This document shows positions 32,368-39,746 of a stretch of DNA of 39,746 bases, one piece after another. Made by a program: the position numbers and the translations under genes. Positions within the stretch are counted from its first letter, which is position 1, and each line of letters starts with the position of its first letter. Origin of the DNA: CAYGZA01 sp964354135 (GTDB lineage Bacteria; Planctomycetota; Planctomycetia; Pirellulales; Thermoguttaceae); contig CAYGZA010000016.1 of NCBI GenBank assembly GCA_964354135.1, positions 1 through 39,746 on the forward strand. Direction: 5' to 3'. The notes beneath the pieces were generated by a model. It was not told the DNA's origin. It made no database searches and saw nothing but the letters and a program-made list of their open reading frames with translations.

Positions 32368-34680
32368 ATGTCCTCGTGTTGCCAGCGGCCCCCGCTGAAC
32401 GTCGCGCTCTTGGGCAATCCGAACACCGGGAAGTCGACGGTGTTTAGCGCGTTGGCGGGGATGCACCAGCGGGTGGGAAACTACCCCGGCGTGACGGTCG
32501 AAAAGAAGACCGGTCTGTTGCAGGTCGGGACTCGCCGCTACACGCTGATCGACTTGCCGGGACTCTATAGTCTTTCCCCGCGATCGCGAGACGAGATGGT
32601 GTCGGTTCATGTCCTCTTGGGGCATTTCCACGACTTGCCCGCGGTTGACCTGGTGCTCTGCATCGTTGATGCCAGCAATCTGGAGCGGAATCTCTACCTC
32701 GTCAGCCAGGTGTTGGAACTGGGTGTGCCGACCGTCTTGGCCCTGAACATGCTCGACGTTGCCGAGGCCCAAGGCGTGACGGTCGACGTGCCCCGACTGA
32801 CGCGAGAGCTGGGAATCCCCGTGGTTCCGATGCAGGCCAATCGGGGCATCGGCGTCACCGAGCTGAAAGACGCCCTGAACCGCGCGTCGGAGCACGGACA
32901 CGCGGCGGCAAGCCCGTTACCCGAGGTTGTGCAGCAGGAGGTCGAACGCTTGTCCGCCCTCGCGGTTCGGGAGACCGGCTCCGGCGAGGGGGACAGGCTC
33001 CCGTTGGGCAAGCGTTCTGGCCGTCCCTATCCCCAGCGTGACAGTTCCAGGGGAGCGGCCGGGCGCCTGCCGGCGTGGTTCGTCGCGAGGCTCCTTCTTG
33101 ACGTCGGCGACCGGATGTTGGAAGCGGGTTTCGCCGGCACGGGCGGTGCGCTCCGCGAGGAATTGCAGGCGGCGCGGGCCCGGCTTGCAGCGGCAGGGTG
33201 CTCCCTGCCTGGCGTCGAGACGGTCGCCCGCTACCAGTGGACTTCCCGCGTGATGGCGGCAGCCGTTGCCCGGCCCGACCACTACCGAGCGACTGCGAGC
33301 GACGGCGTCGACCGCGTGCTGACTCACCGCGTATGGGGGACTGCGGTGTTTGCCTTCGTGATGGTGGCAATGTTTCAGTCGGTCTTCGTCTGGGCCCGGC
33401 CTTTGATGAGCGGCATCGACGCAAGCATCAAGCTCGTCGCCGGATCGGTGGGCGCCTGGATGACCGAGGGGGCCTTGCGGAGCCTGCTCGTCGACGGCGT
33501 GCTCGGCGGCGTTGGGAGCGTGTTGACCTTCCTGCCGCAAATCCTGATCCTTTTCCTGTTTCTGGCCGTCCTGGAAGACTGCGGATACATGGCCCGCGCC
33601 GCGTATCTCATGGATCGGTGGATGGTCCGCGTGGGCCTCAGCGGCAAGTCGTTCATCCCGCTCCTTTCCTGTTTCGCGTGTGCCGTCCCCGGGATCATGG
33701 CCACGCGGGTGATCGAGAACGAGCGGGACCGGATGACGACCATCCTCGTGGCGCCGCTGATGACCTGTTCGGCCCGGTTGCCGATTTACGCCCTGCTCAT
33801 CGCAACCTTCATCCCGCAACGCAGCTACCTCGGGGGACTGCTCAATTTGCAGGGCCTGACGCTGGTGGCCCTTTACCTGCTGGGCATCCTCACCGCCGTG
33901 GCCGTCGCCCGGGTGCTGAAAAGGACGATCCTCCGCGGCGAAGCGCCGCCGTTTCTCATGGAGCTGCCCACCTACAAGTGGCCGTCGCCGCGGACCGTCT
34001 TTTTCCGCGTCATGGAGCGGGGCTATGCGTTCCTCCACTTCGCCGGCACGGTGATCTTGGCGGTGTCGATCCTGGTTTGGGCCGCGCTGTACTACCCCCA
34101 CCGTGCAGAAACCGTGGAGGCCCCGTTTCGGGCCCAGAAGGAGCGGCTGCAAGGCCAACTGGCTGCCCTGCCCGACGATCATCCCCAGCGGGCCGAGGTC
34201 CTGGGCCAGTGGGCCGACCTCCAGCGCGAAATCGCCGGGGCCTACCAGCGGCAAAGCATCCTGGGCCGATTCGGGCGGCTCGTCGAGCCGGTCTTCCGCC
34301 CGTTGGGTTGGGATTGGCGGATCGGCTCGGCGGTGATCGCCTCGTTTCCGGCCCGCGAGATCGTCGTGGCGACGCTCGGGGTGATCTTCAATCTCGGGGA
34401 CGAAATCGACCCCAGGGCCCCGGAAGACGCGACGCAACTGAACGCCAGGCTCCACGCCGCCACGTGGGAAGGCTCGCCGCGCCCGCTGTTCACGGTGCCG
34501 GTGGCCCTTTCGATCATGGTCTTCTTCGCCCTGTGCGCCCAATGTGCCGGCACACTGGCGGTCATCCGCCAGGAGACCAACAGTTGGCGCTGGCCGCTGG
34601 TGACGTTCGCCTACATGACCACGCTGGCCTACGCCGGTGCCTGGGTCACGTACCGAGTGGGCACGTGGCTTGCGGGCTAA
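32368..34680 (+). CDS. feoB: Ferrous iron transporter FeoB
   Basis: The protein has 770 residues from ATG 32368 (MSSCCQRPPLNVALLGNPN). A GTG at 32341 would overlap feoA and is less likely. The GTPase domain shows GNPNTGKST (G1), DLPGLYSL (G3) and NMLD (G4). The membrane part includes GVGSVLTFLPQILILFLFLAVLEDCGYMARAAYLMDR and the pore-type SGKSFIPLLSCFACAVPGIMATR, then further helices. An inserted linker near residues 205-240 (RLPLGKRSGRPYPQRDSSRG) is not typical. It imports Fe(II) with FeoA. The stop codon TAA is the first three bases of a terminal inverted repeat at 34678, so the original C-terminus may have been altered. Confidence 0.95.
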   Translation: MSSCCQRPPLNVALLGNPNTGKSTVFSALAGMHQRVGNYPGVTVEKKTGLLQVGTRRYTLIDLPGLYSLSPRSRDEMVSVHVLLGHFHDLPAVDLVLCIVDASNLERNLYLVSQVLELGVPTVLALNMLDVAEAQGVTVDVPRLTRELGIPVVPMQANRGIGVTELKDALNRASEHGHAAASPLPEVVQQEVERLSALAVRETGSGEGDRLPLGKRSGRPYPQRDSSRGAAGRLPAWFVARLLLDVGDRMLEAGFAGTGGALREELQAARARLAAAGCSLPGVETVARYQWTSRVMAAAVARPDHYRATASDGVDRVLTHRVWGTAVFAFVMVAMFQSVFVWARPLMSGIDASIKLVAGSVGAWMTEGALRSLLVDGVLGGVGSVLTFLPQILILFLFLAVLEDCGYMARAAYLMDRWMVRVGLSGKSFIPLLSCFACAVPGIMATRVIENERDRMTTILVAPLMTCSARLPIYALLIATFIPQRSYLGGLLNLQGLTLVALYLLGILTAVAVARVLKRTILRGEAPPFLMELPTYKWPSPRTVFFRVMERGYAFLHFAGTVILAVSILVWAALYYPHRAETVEAPFRAQKERLQGQLAALPDDHPQRAEVLGQWADLQREIAGAYQRQSILGRFGRLVEPVFRPLGWDWRIGSAVIASFPAREIVVATLGVIFNLGDEIDPRAPEDATQLNARLHAATWEGSPRPLFTVPVALSIMVFFALCAQCAGTLAVIRQETNSWRWPLVTFAYMTTLAYAGAWVTYRVGTWLAG

Positions 34681-34837
34681 GTGGAACCGCAAAGGAACTT
34701 AGGCTGCCAGGGTGGCATGCTCTCACGACGCGAAGCGTCGGGTGAGCATGTATCTTGCGGGAACATGCCCATGCCGGCTCGGCCGTCGAGGGCATGCCAC
34801 CCAATTCAGACCCCAAGTTGTCATGCGGTTCCACTTA
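34678..34837. mobile_element. MITE-like element with 14-bp terminal inverted repeats
   Basis: TAAGTGGAACCGCA (34678-34691) and TGCGGTTCCACTTA (34824-34837) are exact inverted repeats. Inside, GGTGGCATGCTC and GGGCATGCCACC, and a GACGC-GAAGCGTC hairpin, add further symmetry. No transposase is encoded, which points to a non-autonomous element. After it (about 34840-34998) lie repeat-like ACCACGGAGACGCGGAG bases without a gene. Confidence 0.65.
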
Positions 34838-34998
34838 GCGGGGCCTGGGAGGTCGCAACGCGGGGCGAGGAGGACGACCACGGTCGATTGCCGGGAGGAT
34901 TCACCACGGAGACGCGGAGAACGCGGAGGTCACACGAGAGGAGAAGAGGGCCCACGAGAGAGAAGGAGGCGTGTTGCACCACCTGCCGGAGCCCGGGC

Positions 34999-35390
34999 CT
35001 ACTCCTGTGGCACCTTGGGGAGTCCCGGGTCAAACTCCCTGTAATGCCTTGGGCAGAGCCACAAGTATTCGCCGCTCTTGGTTGGCACGCGCCGCAATTC
35101 ACCCCATCTCTTCGCCGGATCGAGCTCCAGTAGCTTGGCGTGGAGCGCGCGGAGCCCGGCCCCTTCTGCGGTCGTGACGAGCCGGCCGGGCTCGTCGAGC
35201 CCTCGGCGAGCGTCGAGTTCGCCCTCCAGGAGCGTCTTGGTCGCCGTATCCATCAAGTCCAGCGACGGTGTGATGCCCTTGAGCACCGACTCATCGAGCA
35301 TTGCTTTCAAGACGGCCCCGCCCAGCGGCACAATGGTCTTCAGCGCCCGGCGTCTGACCGGCGACCCACACCGGGCGGCACTTGTAATGG
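34999..35390 (-). pseudogene. C-terminal remnant of a larger gene of unknown function
   Basis: The minus-strand frame from about 35390 to the stop at 34999 encodes a natural-looking end: VLKAMLDESVLKGITPSLDL, LHAKLLELDPAKRWGELRRV and GEYLWLCPRHYREFDPGLP. No good start codon or ribosome site precedes it; the only possible start is GTG 35331. The upstream bases continue in another frame (HYKCRPVWV), which suggests a frameshift. The C-terminal LC..HYREF resembles ends of some large signalling or repeat proteins, but the family is not certain. Confidence 0.4.
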
Positions 35391-35424
35391 CTGCCGCATG
35401 TGATCCTGAACCTCGCCGATGACC

Positions 35425-37032
35425 CTATTTGGGCCTCGCTTCGGGCAACTTCTTGACATCGTCGGGCGCCAGTTCCTTGACGCTCAGATCGGCATAGATG
35501 ACGCGGTACTTCTCGGCGCCGGTCGGCTTGTACCAAAGGATGGGCCGATCCGGCGTCCCCAACTTCACGCCAGCGCCGGCGTAGTGCGGGTCGTTCTCCG
35601 GCTTGAGCATCGCGTAGAACGTTATCCCTCGCATCCGTTTCTGCATGAGCGGCATTTGTTCTTGCATCTGTTCTTGCGTCTGTTCTTGTATGAGCGGCAT
35701 CGTGGCCTTCATGATTTCGGCCATTATGGCAGGCGGAATGTCCTTGCCATACTTCGCTCGAAGTTTGTCCTTGCCACCGTACTTCGCTGCAACCTTATTC
35801 ATCTCAGCTTCAAGCTTATCTTGTGCAAGCTTATCCATCTCAGGCCTACCCCCTGCCATCGCGGCCTCCATAACCTCCTTGTTCATCCCGAGCTTTGCCG
35901 GAAACAGGCCCTTGCCGTGCTCGGCTATCGTGCGCAATGTGCTGAGGAGGTCTTCCTCCACGGGGATCGTCATGTCCATGGCTTGGGTCGAATAGCCGGC
36001 GGGCGGTTCCAGACTAAACAACGACGGGTCCAAATCGACGTCGTAGCGGAAATTGTTCATCACCAAACGAACGCCATCCAGCATTTCCATGACGATCTCT
36101 ATGCGAATGGGCCAGGCCGTTTCGGGATCGGCCCAAAGGGTCATGTCCATCCCGTTGGCATTGATCCGAAAGCCGACTGCCTGGCGTCCGTCGATCTCTT
36201 TCTTGCCGAGTCGCTCGGCCTTGTCGCCCGTGCCGCTGCTCCCCTCGCGGACAAGCCGGCGCACCGTCTCGAACACGTCGGCCGGTGGGTCCTTGGCTAG
36301 CTTGGCCGACTTCTTCAAAGAATCCTCCCTCAACTTCTTCATGTCCATCGCGACGGCAAGCTTCATGTTGGGCATGAGCATGATGCTCTTGGCCGTTTGG
36401 CCGTCGACAATCGTGACCTGATTCATCTTGGGCATGAGGGCGATAGCCTTAGCCGCGGCCTCGGCTGCGGCCTGACCCGCAGCCTTGGCCGCTGGGCTGT
36501 CGGCAACGTGCTGCCTCCGCGCGGCCGCGGCTGCGGCCTTGACCGCTGGGTTGTGGGCAATATCGACCGACATCTCTATGCGTTGGTGCGAGGGCGCAAG
36601 AAAGAATCCTTTCCCCGTCGCAGTCGCCGGTGGCTGGCCCTCTTCTCCCTTCCCTTCCGAGGTTACATCGAAAGTCGCACTCCGGAGGCGCTCCAAGGCG
36701 TCGGCGACGTTGGCGAAGGCGATGTTGGTCGAGCCGCCGCCAATCGTCACCCAAAAGACCAGAATGCCGAGGGCCACAAGGAAGGTTGCCGCCACGGCGA
36801 ATATGGCAATGCGTTTCATTGTTGGGGTCCTTTTCAAGATAATAGTTGGAATCACATCTGCTTTCCGGATACCCTCTGTCACATGGGCAACCGTTTCCGC
36901 CGGGCCCACACGGTTCAGGATCGTCGCCCGGAGCGTCTCGGCATATTGCGGGTCGGGTGAAACACTCGGGTCGCCCGCTTCGCGGACCAACCGAGCCAGC
37001 ACTTCCTCATCGCTACTGAATTGATTACTCAT
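35425..37032 (-). CDS. Anti-sigma-like membrane protein with LolA-type lipoprotein-sorting domain
   Basis: The 535-residue protein starts at ATG 37032, which overlaps the end of the ECF sigma gene by 8 bp. The N-terminal cytoplasmic part (about 1-70) resembles the short domains that precede the membrane helix in planctomycete anti-sigma proteins. IAIFAVAATFLVALGILVFWVTI (about 74-96) is the membrane helix. VADALERLRSATFDVTSE begins a LolA/LppX-like beta domain (about 105-345) running to VMNNFRYDVDLDPSLFSLEPPAGY. The C-terminal third holds a long charged helical region (KLEAEMNKVAAKYGGKDKL, QEQTQEQMQEQMPLMQ) and a short globular end. It probably controls or responds to the sigma factor next to it. 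Ala-rich stretches occur near 160-200. Confidence 0.75.
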   Translation of the reverse strand: MSNQFSSDEEVLARLVREAGDPSVSPDPQYAETLRATILNRVGPAETVAHVTEGIRKADVIPTIILKRTPTMKRIAIFAVAATFLVALGILVFWVTIGGGSTNIAFANVADALERLRSATFDVTSEGKGEEGQPPATATGKGFFLAPSHQRIEMSVDIAHNPAVKAAAAAARRQHVADSPAAKAAGQAAAEAAAKAIALMPKMNQVTIVDGQTAKSIMLMPNMKLAVAMDMKKLREDSLKKSAKLAKDPPADVFETVRRLVREGSSGTGDKAERLGKKEIDGRQAVGFRINANGMDMTLWADPETAWPIRIEIVMEMLDGVRLVMNNFRYDVDLDPSLFSLEPPAGYSTQAMDMTIPVEEDLLSTLRTIAEHGKGLFPAKLGMNKEVMEAAMAGGRPEMDKLAQDKLEAEMNKVAAKYGGKDKLRAKYGKDIPPAIMAEIMKATMPLIQEQTQEQMQEQMPLMQKRMRGITFYAMLKPENDPHYAGAGVKLGTPDRPILWYKPTGAEKYRVIYADLSVKELAPDDVKKLPEARPK

Positions 37033-37639
37033 TGGACGACTCCTTGTTTACCCGTCGTCCGTCGCCACAGGGCATCATGTACCCACGGAGCAGGCCCCGC
37101 ACCTGCTCCCGTGCTCGGGAAAGCAGCGACTCGACCGCCTTGGCGGTTCTTCCCAGACGGATGGCCATTGTCTCGACGGAAAGCCCTTCCACATACTTCC
37201 AAATCAGCGCCTTGCGGCGGTCGTCTGGAAGGGCCAGAACCGCCGCACGTACGACAGCTCTCTGTTCCACCTGCTCCAACACGTCCTTGGGCAAGACGGA
37301 GATCTCTCCCAATTCGGCAGACTCCTCGAATTGACCACTAAACGATGTCGCGTTCCCAGCCAAACCACGGCGGCGGTAGTACAGGGCGACTCGCCTGCGG
37401 GCAATGCCAAACAGCCAGTTCCGGAAACTGCCCCGGGTTGCATCGCACTGGTCGATTCCATCCAGTGCTTCCAGCCAAGTCTCTTGATTCAAGTCCTCCG
37501 CGACCGCCCGGTCGCCCCCAGCAAGGTGGAAAACGAAGCCGTAGACCTCGTGAAGATGGCGATCGACGGCGGCACTCCAGGCGGAGCGGTCGTGTTGCTT
37601 CAGAGCCGTAATCAGGCTGGACTGGTCGTCGGCCGCCAC
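37025..37639 (-). CDS. ECF-type RNA polymerase sigma factor
   Basis: The protein has 204 residues. LHEVYGFVFHLAGGDRAVAEDLNQETWLEAL (about 28-58) is the region 2 helix pair with the DLxQETW motif, followed by FRNWLFGIARRRVALYYRRR (the -10 recognition helix). Region 4 is ALPDDRRKALIWKYVEGLSVETMAIRLGRTAKAVESLLSRAREQVR, a clear helix-turn-helix for -35 binding. The gene overlaps the LolA/anti-sigma-like gene by 8 bp, the usual arrangement of an ECF factor with its regulator. The regulon is unknown. Confidence 0.92.
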   Translation of the reverse strand: MAADDQSSLITALKQHDRSAWSAAVDRHLHEVYGFVFHLAGGDRAVAEDLNQETWLEALDGIDQCDATRGSFRNWLFGIARRRVALYYRRRGLAGNATSFSGQFEESAELGEISVLPKDVLEQVEQRAVVRAAVLALPDDRRKALIWKYVEGLSVETMAIRLGRTAKAVESLLSRAREQVRGLLRGYMMPCGDGRRVNKESSNE

Positions 37640-37712
37640 GCCCGCTCCCTTGTTGGTTCCCGGGTCGTCACAAGCATATTTGCGCGAGGGGAAGAAATCC
37701 TTCGCAGTAGGC

Positions 37713-37845
37713 GTAGGTCAGGCACCCCGTGCCTGAGAACCTCGGCTCGATCACGGCCGATCGCGCGGCCGTCGCACCAGACGGTGCTTCACAGGATTGT
37801 CGTGCATATAGACGGAAGTCGTCAGGCACGGGGTGCCTGACCTAC
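37713..37845. mobile_element. MITE-like element with 24-bp perfect terminal inverted repeats
   Basis: The left end (GTAGGTCAGGCACC.., 37713-37736) and right end (..GGTGCCTGACCTAC, 37822-37845) are exact complements over 24 bp, around an 85-bp core. Each end also contains its own palindrome (CAGGCACCCCGTGCCTG). No transposase is present. It fills part of the 532 bp without genes between the sigma-factor gene and the recombinase. The remaining bases (37846-38171) show no gene. Confidence 0.7.
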
Positions 37846-38171
37846 TTGGCTTCCAACGTAGCCTCGATCAGGCGCGGTTACCATTCCAGGGGTCCGCTGG
37901 GACAGCGTGGATTTGCGGCAGGCCAGGATCAGGAAGTCGCGATCAGCACTCGCCGAGGTGGCGAGACCCGCAGACGGGCGAGGGGAGTTGTGGCGGGACG
38001 GTTTGGAAATCCGTACCAGCCACGAGTGGCCACATAACTCTAAGTCGTTATTTCTAAACGACTTACAACCATATTGCGGCGTGGTGTCCGTCTACTTGAC
38101 ACCACAATAGACAACCTCTAGGCTGGTGGGGTGGAGAATCCCGCATACCACCATTCTACCGAGGTAAAGCT

Positions 38172-39338
38172 GTGACCGCGACTACCAAGGTGCCCAAGCC
38201 CTACGATGGATTCCCGCTGTTCACCCATGCCACCGGGCGATGGGCGAAGAAGGTCCGAGGCAAGTTCCGCTACTTCGGCAAGGTGACCGGCGATGGCGAT
38301 CATGGTGCCCAAGCTGCTCTGGAGAAGTGGCTCGACCAGCGAGACGACTTACAGGCCGGCCGGACGCCGAGGCCGTTGGGCGATGGGCTCAGCATCCGGG
38401 ACTTGCTCAACCGATTCCTGACCGTCAAGCAAAAGCTCCTCGACGGCGGCGAGCTGACCCGACGGAGTTTCGCAGACTACCGCCTGACGTGCGCGAGGAT
38501 CGCGTCTAACCTCGGACTCACCCGGCTGGTGGTGGACCTAACAGCCAACGACTTTGAGCACCTGCGGGCCAACATCGCCCGGACCTGGGGATGCGTCCGC
38601 CTCGGCAACGAGATCCAGCGCATCCGCTCAGTCTTTCGCTATGCCCTCGACGCCGGACTCATCGACCGGCCCGTCCGGTTCGGCACGGCGTTCCGCAAGC
38701 CGTCGGCAAGGGTGCTACGGCTGGCACGGAAGGCGGCCGGCTCCAAGATGTTCGAGGCCGAGGAGGTCCGCAAGATGATCGAGTCCGCGGGCACGCCGCT
38801 CCGCGCGGCGATCCTACTGGGCGTCAACTGCGGTTTCGGCAATGCCGACGTTGCCACGTTGCCCGTCGAGGCCCTCGACCTGGCGGGCGGCTGGGTCAAC
38901 TACCATCGGCCGAAGACCGGCATTGACCGTAGGTGTTCCCTGTGGCCTGAGACGGTTGCAGCGCTGCGGGAGGCTCTTGCTGCTCGACCGGCACCGCGGG
39001 ACGCCTCGGCGGCCAAGCTGGTGTTCCTGGGGCCTACCGGCGTCCCGTGGCCCGCGGATCGCGGTGACCAAGGCGTAGGGCGGTCGTTCGGCCGGCTGCT
39101 GCGGGAACTGGGGCTCTATCGGCGGGGCATCGGCTTCTATGCCTTGAGGCATAGCTTCTCGACCGCGGCCGGCGGCTGCCGGGACCAAGTCGCCGTCGAT
39201 GCCGTCATGGGGCACGCACCGCACGCCGGCGACATGGGGGCCGTCTACCGGGAGCGGCTGGACGACGAGCGGCTGGTTGCCGTTGCGGAGCACGTGAGGA
39301 AGTGGCTTTTCGGTTCTCAGGAACAGCAGACCCGCTAG
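38172..39338 (+). CDS. Tyrosine recombinase/integrase-like protein
   Basis: The 388-residue protein starts at GTG 38172 with GAGGT six bases before it. The N-terminal part (to about 60) begins with FPLFTHATGRWAKKVRGKFRYFG, an AP2-like strand set. LSIRDLLNRFLTVKQKLL opens the SAM-like arm-binding domain. The catalytic domain has LLGVNCGFGNADVATLP where most recombinases have the active-site arginine, YHRPKTG with the beta-hairpin lysine, FYALRHSFST (Y in place of the usual His before the second Arg), VMGHAP, and VYRERL with the tyrosine nucleophile. The same altered signature is familiar from many planctomycete integrase-like proteins, so it seems an established subfamily. I see no att site, phage or cargo genes. 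Confidence 0.85.
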   Translation: MTATTKVPKPYDGFPLFTHATGRWAKKVRGKFRYFGKVTGDGDHGAQAALEKWLDQRDDLQAGRTPRPLGDGLSIRDLLNRFLTVKQKLLDGGELTRRSFADYRLTCARIASNLGLTRLVVDLTANDFEHLRANIARTWGCVRLGNEIQRIRSVFRYALDAGLIDRPVRFGTAFRKPSARVLRLARKAAGSKMFEAEEVRKMIESAGTPLRAAILLGVNCGFGNADVATLPVEALDLAGGWVNYHRPKTGIDRRCSLWPETVAALREALAARPAPRDASAAKLVFLGPTGVPWPADRGDQGVGRSFGRLLRELGLYRRGIGFYALRHSFSTAAGGCRDQVAVDAVMGHAPHAGDMGAVYRERLDDERLVAVAEHVRKWLFGSQEQQTR

Positions 39339-39457
39339 AATGAGTGAATGAGTTGCCGGGTAGCCGTCGACGGGCGGCGAATCGGTTGGGCGAGTACTCG
39401 CGGAAGCTCCATCGCCAACGGCTCGCCCTGCCGAACCCGGAGAAAGGATGGAGAATC

Positions 39458-39746
39458 GTGCCAAAGCTCCCTTCCTCGCTACGTGCGGCCTACGACGTCT
39501 TACTCCGTGGTATCCAGGAGGCGCACGCACATGCCGGCACTGGACAGCGAACACGACGACTACTTGACGGAGTCTACGCGTTCCGCCAAGCGGTCTCTTC
39601 TGCGTCCGCAGCCAATACTGAACTTCAACGACGCGCCCGTTTCGTGGCAGACAATACCATGCATGGGACCGCGCTCCATGACGCCTGGGTCAACGCGAGG
39701 GACCTCTTCCATCAGCGAATCATTATCCTTGATCAGTTTCGAGTTC
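39458..39746 (+). CDS. Hypothetical protein, 3' end outside the window
   Basis: A frame open from GTG 39458 to the window edge encodes a helix-like protein (PKLPSSLRAAYDVLLRGIQE, then RARFVADNTMHGTALHDAW). A rival frame is open from ATG 39348 to the edge but reads less like natural protein (many Ser/Arg/Thr). AGAAAGGATGG lies just upstream of 39458. The family is unknown; either frame, or neither, could be real. Confidence 0.3.
   Translation, partial: MPKLPSSLRAAYDVLLRGIQEAHAHAGTGQRTRRLLDGVYAFRQAVSSASAANTELQRRARFVADNTMHGTALHDAWVNARDLFHQRIIILDQFRV

Overview
The window looks like GC-rich planctomycete chromosome, probably Pirellulales-like. The grounds are exported Gfo/Idh/MocA proteins with twin-arginine leaders, a protein resembling the hydrazine synthase alpha subunit with haem motifs, Spy-like secreted helical proteins, an ECF sigma factor beside a LolA-like membrane protein, an unusual tyrosine recombinase, and many short palindromic repeats. 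A run of exactly 100 N inside a tandem repeat shows a draft assembly. No ribosomal RNA or CRISPR array was seen.

Layout. 1-9575, mostly minus strand: four Gfo/Idh/MocA proteins (the first two tandem duplicates, the first cut by the window edge), a sulfotransferase, an unknown protein and the HzsA-like protein. 9641-11598: an orphan aldehyde:ferredoxin oxidoreductase with its own promoter. 11664-14934, minus: a secreted protein whose reading frame continues through an in-frame TGA, a NapH-like iron-sulfur membrane protein and a proline-rich membrane protein. 15246-26166: a complete selenocysteine locus. On the minus strand lie tRNA-Sec(UCA), a SelD fused to an AhpD-like domain, a BadF/HgdC-type activase, three HgdB/YjiM-type proteins and a methyltransferase. 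selA and selB lie divergently on the plus strand. 26603-30354, plus: two tandem paralogues that also have an in-frame TGA near the end. 30523-31260: a Spy-like protein. 32036-34680: feoA-feoB with a promoter and a Fur box. 34681-39746: repeats, a gene remnant, the LolA-like protein and ECF sigma factor, a recombinase and a partial gene.

Main result. Three secreted proteins (11664-13325, 26603-28393, 28597-30354) appear to form a selenoprotein family encoded beside the machinery needed to make them. Each frame meets TGA after Phe/Tyr-Gly. Each then continues for 49 to 75 residues beginning U-x3-C-x-YSWRVP. In all three the YSWRVP codons build the same perfect hairpin with a UGG loop exactly 21 nt after the UGA, as expected of a bacterial SECIS element. 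The codons used include CGA and GTA, which are expected to be disfavoured in GC-rich DNA but are needed for the pairing. Ordinary gene calling would truncate all three proteins inside what looks like a C-terminal beta domain.

A second possible system is the ATP-dependent 2-hydroxyacyl-CoA-dehydratase-like set (activase, three partner proteins and methyltransferase) coupled to selD. Three of its four internal junctions are ATGA overlaps. Its substrate cannot be read from sequence. It may serve selenium metabolism, or simply share regulation with selD.
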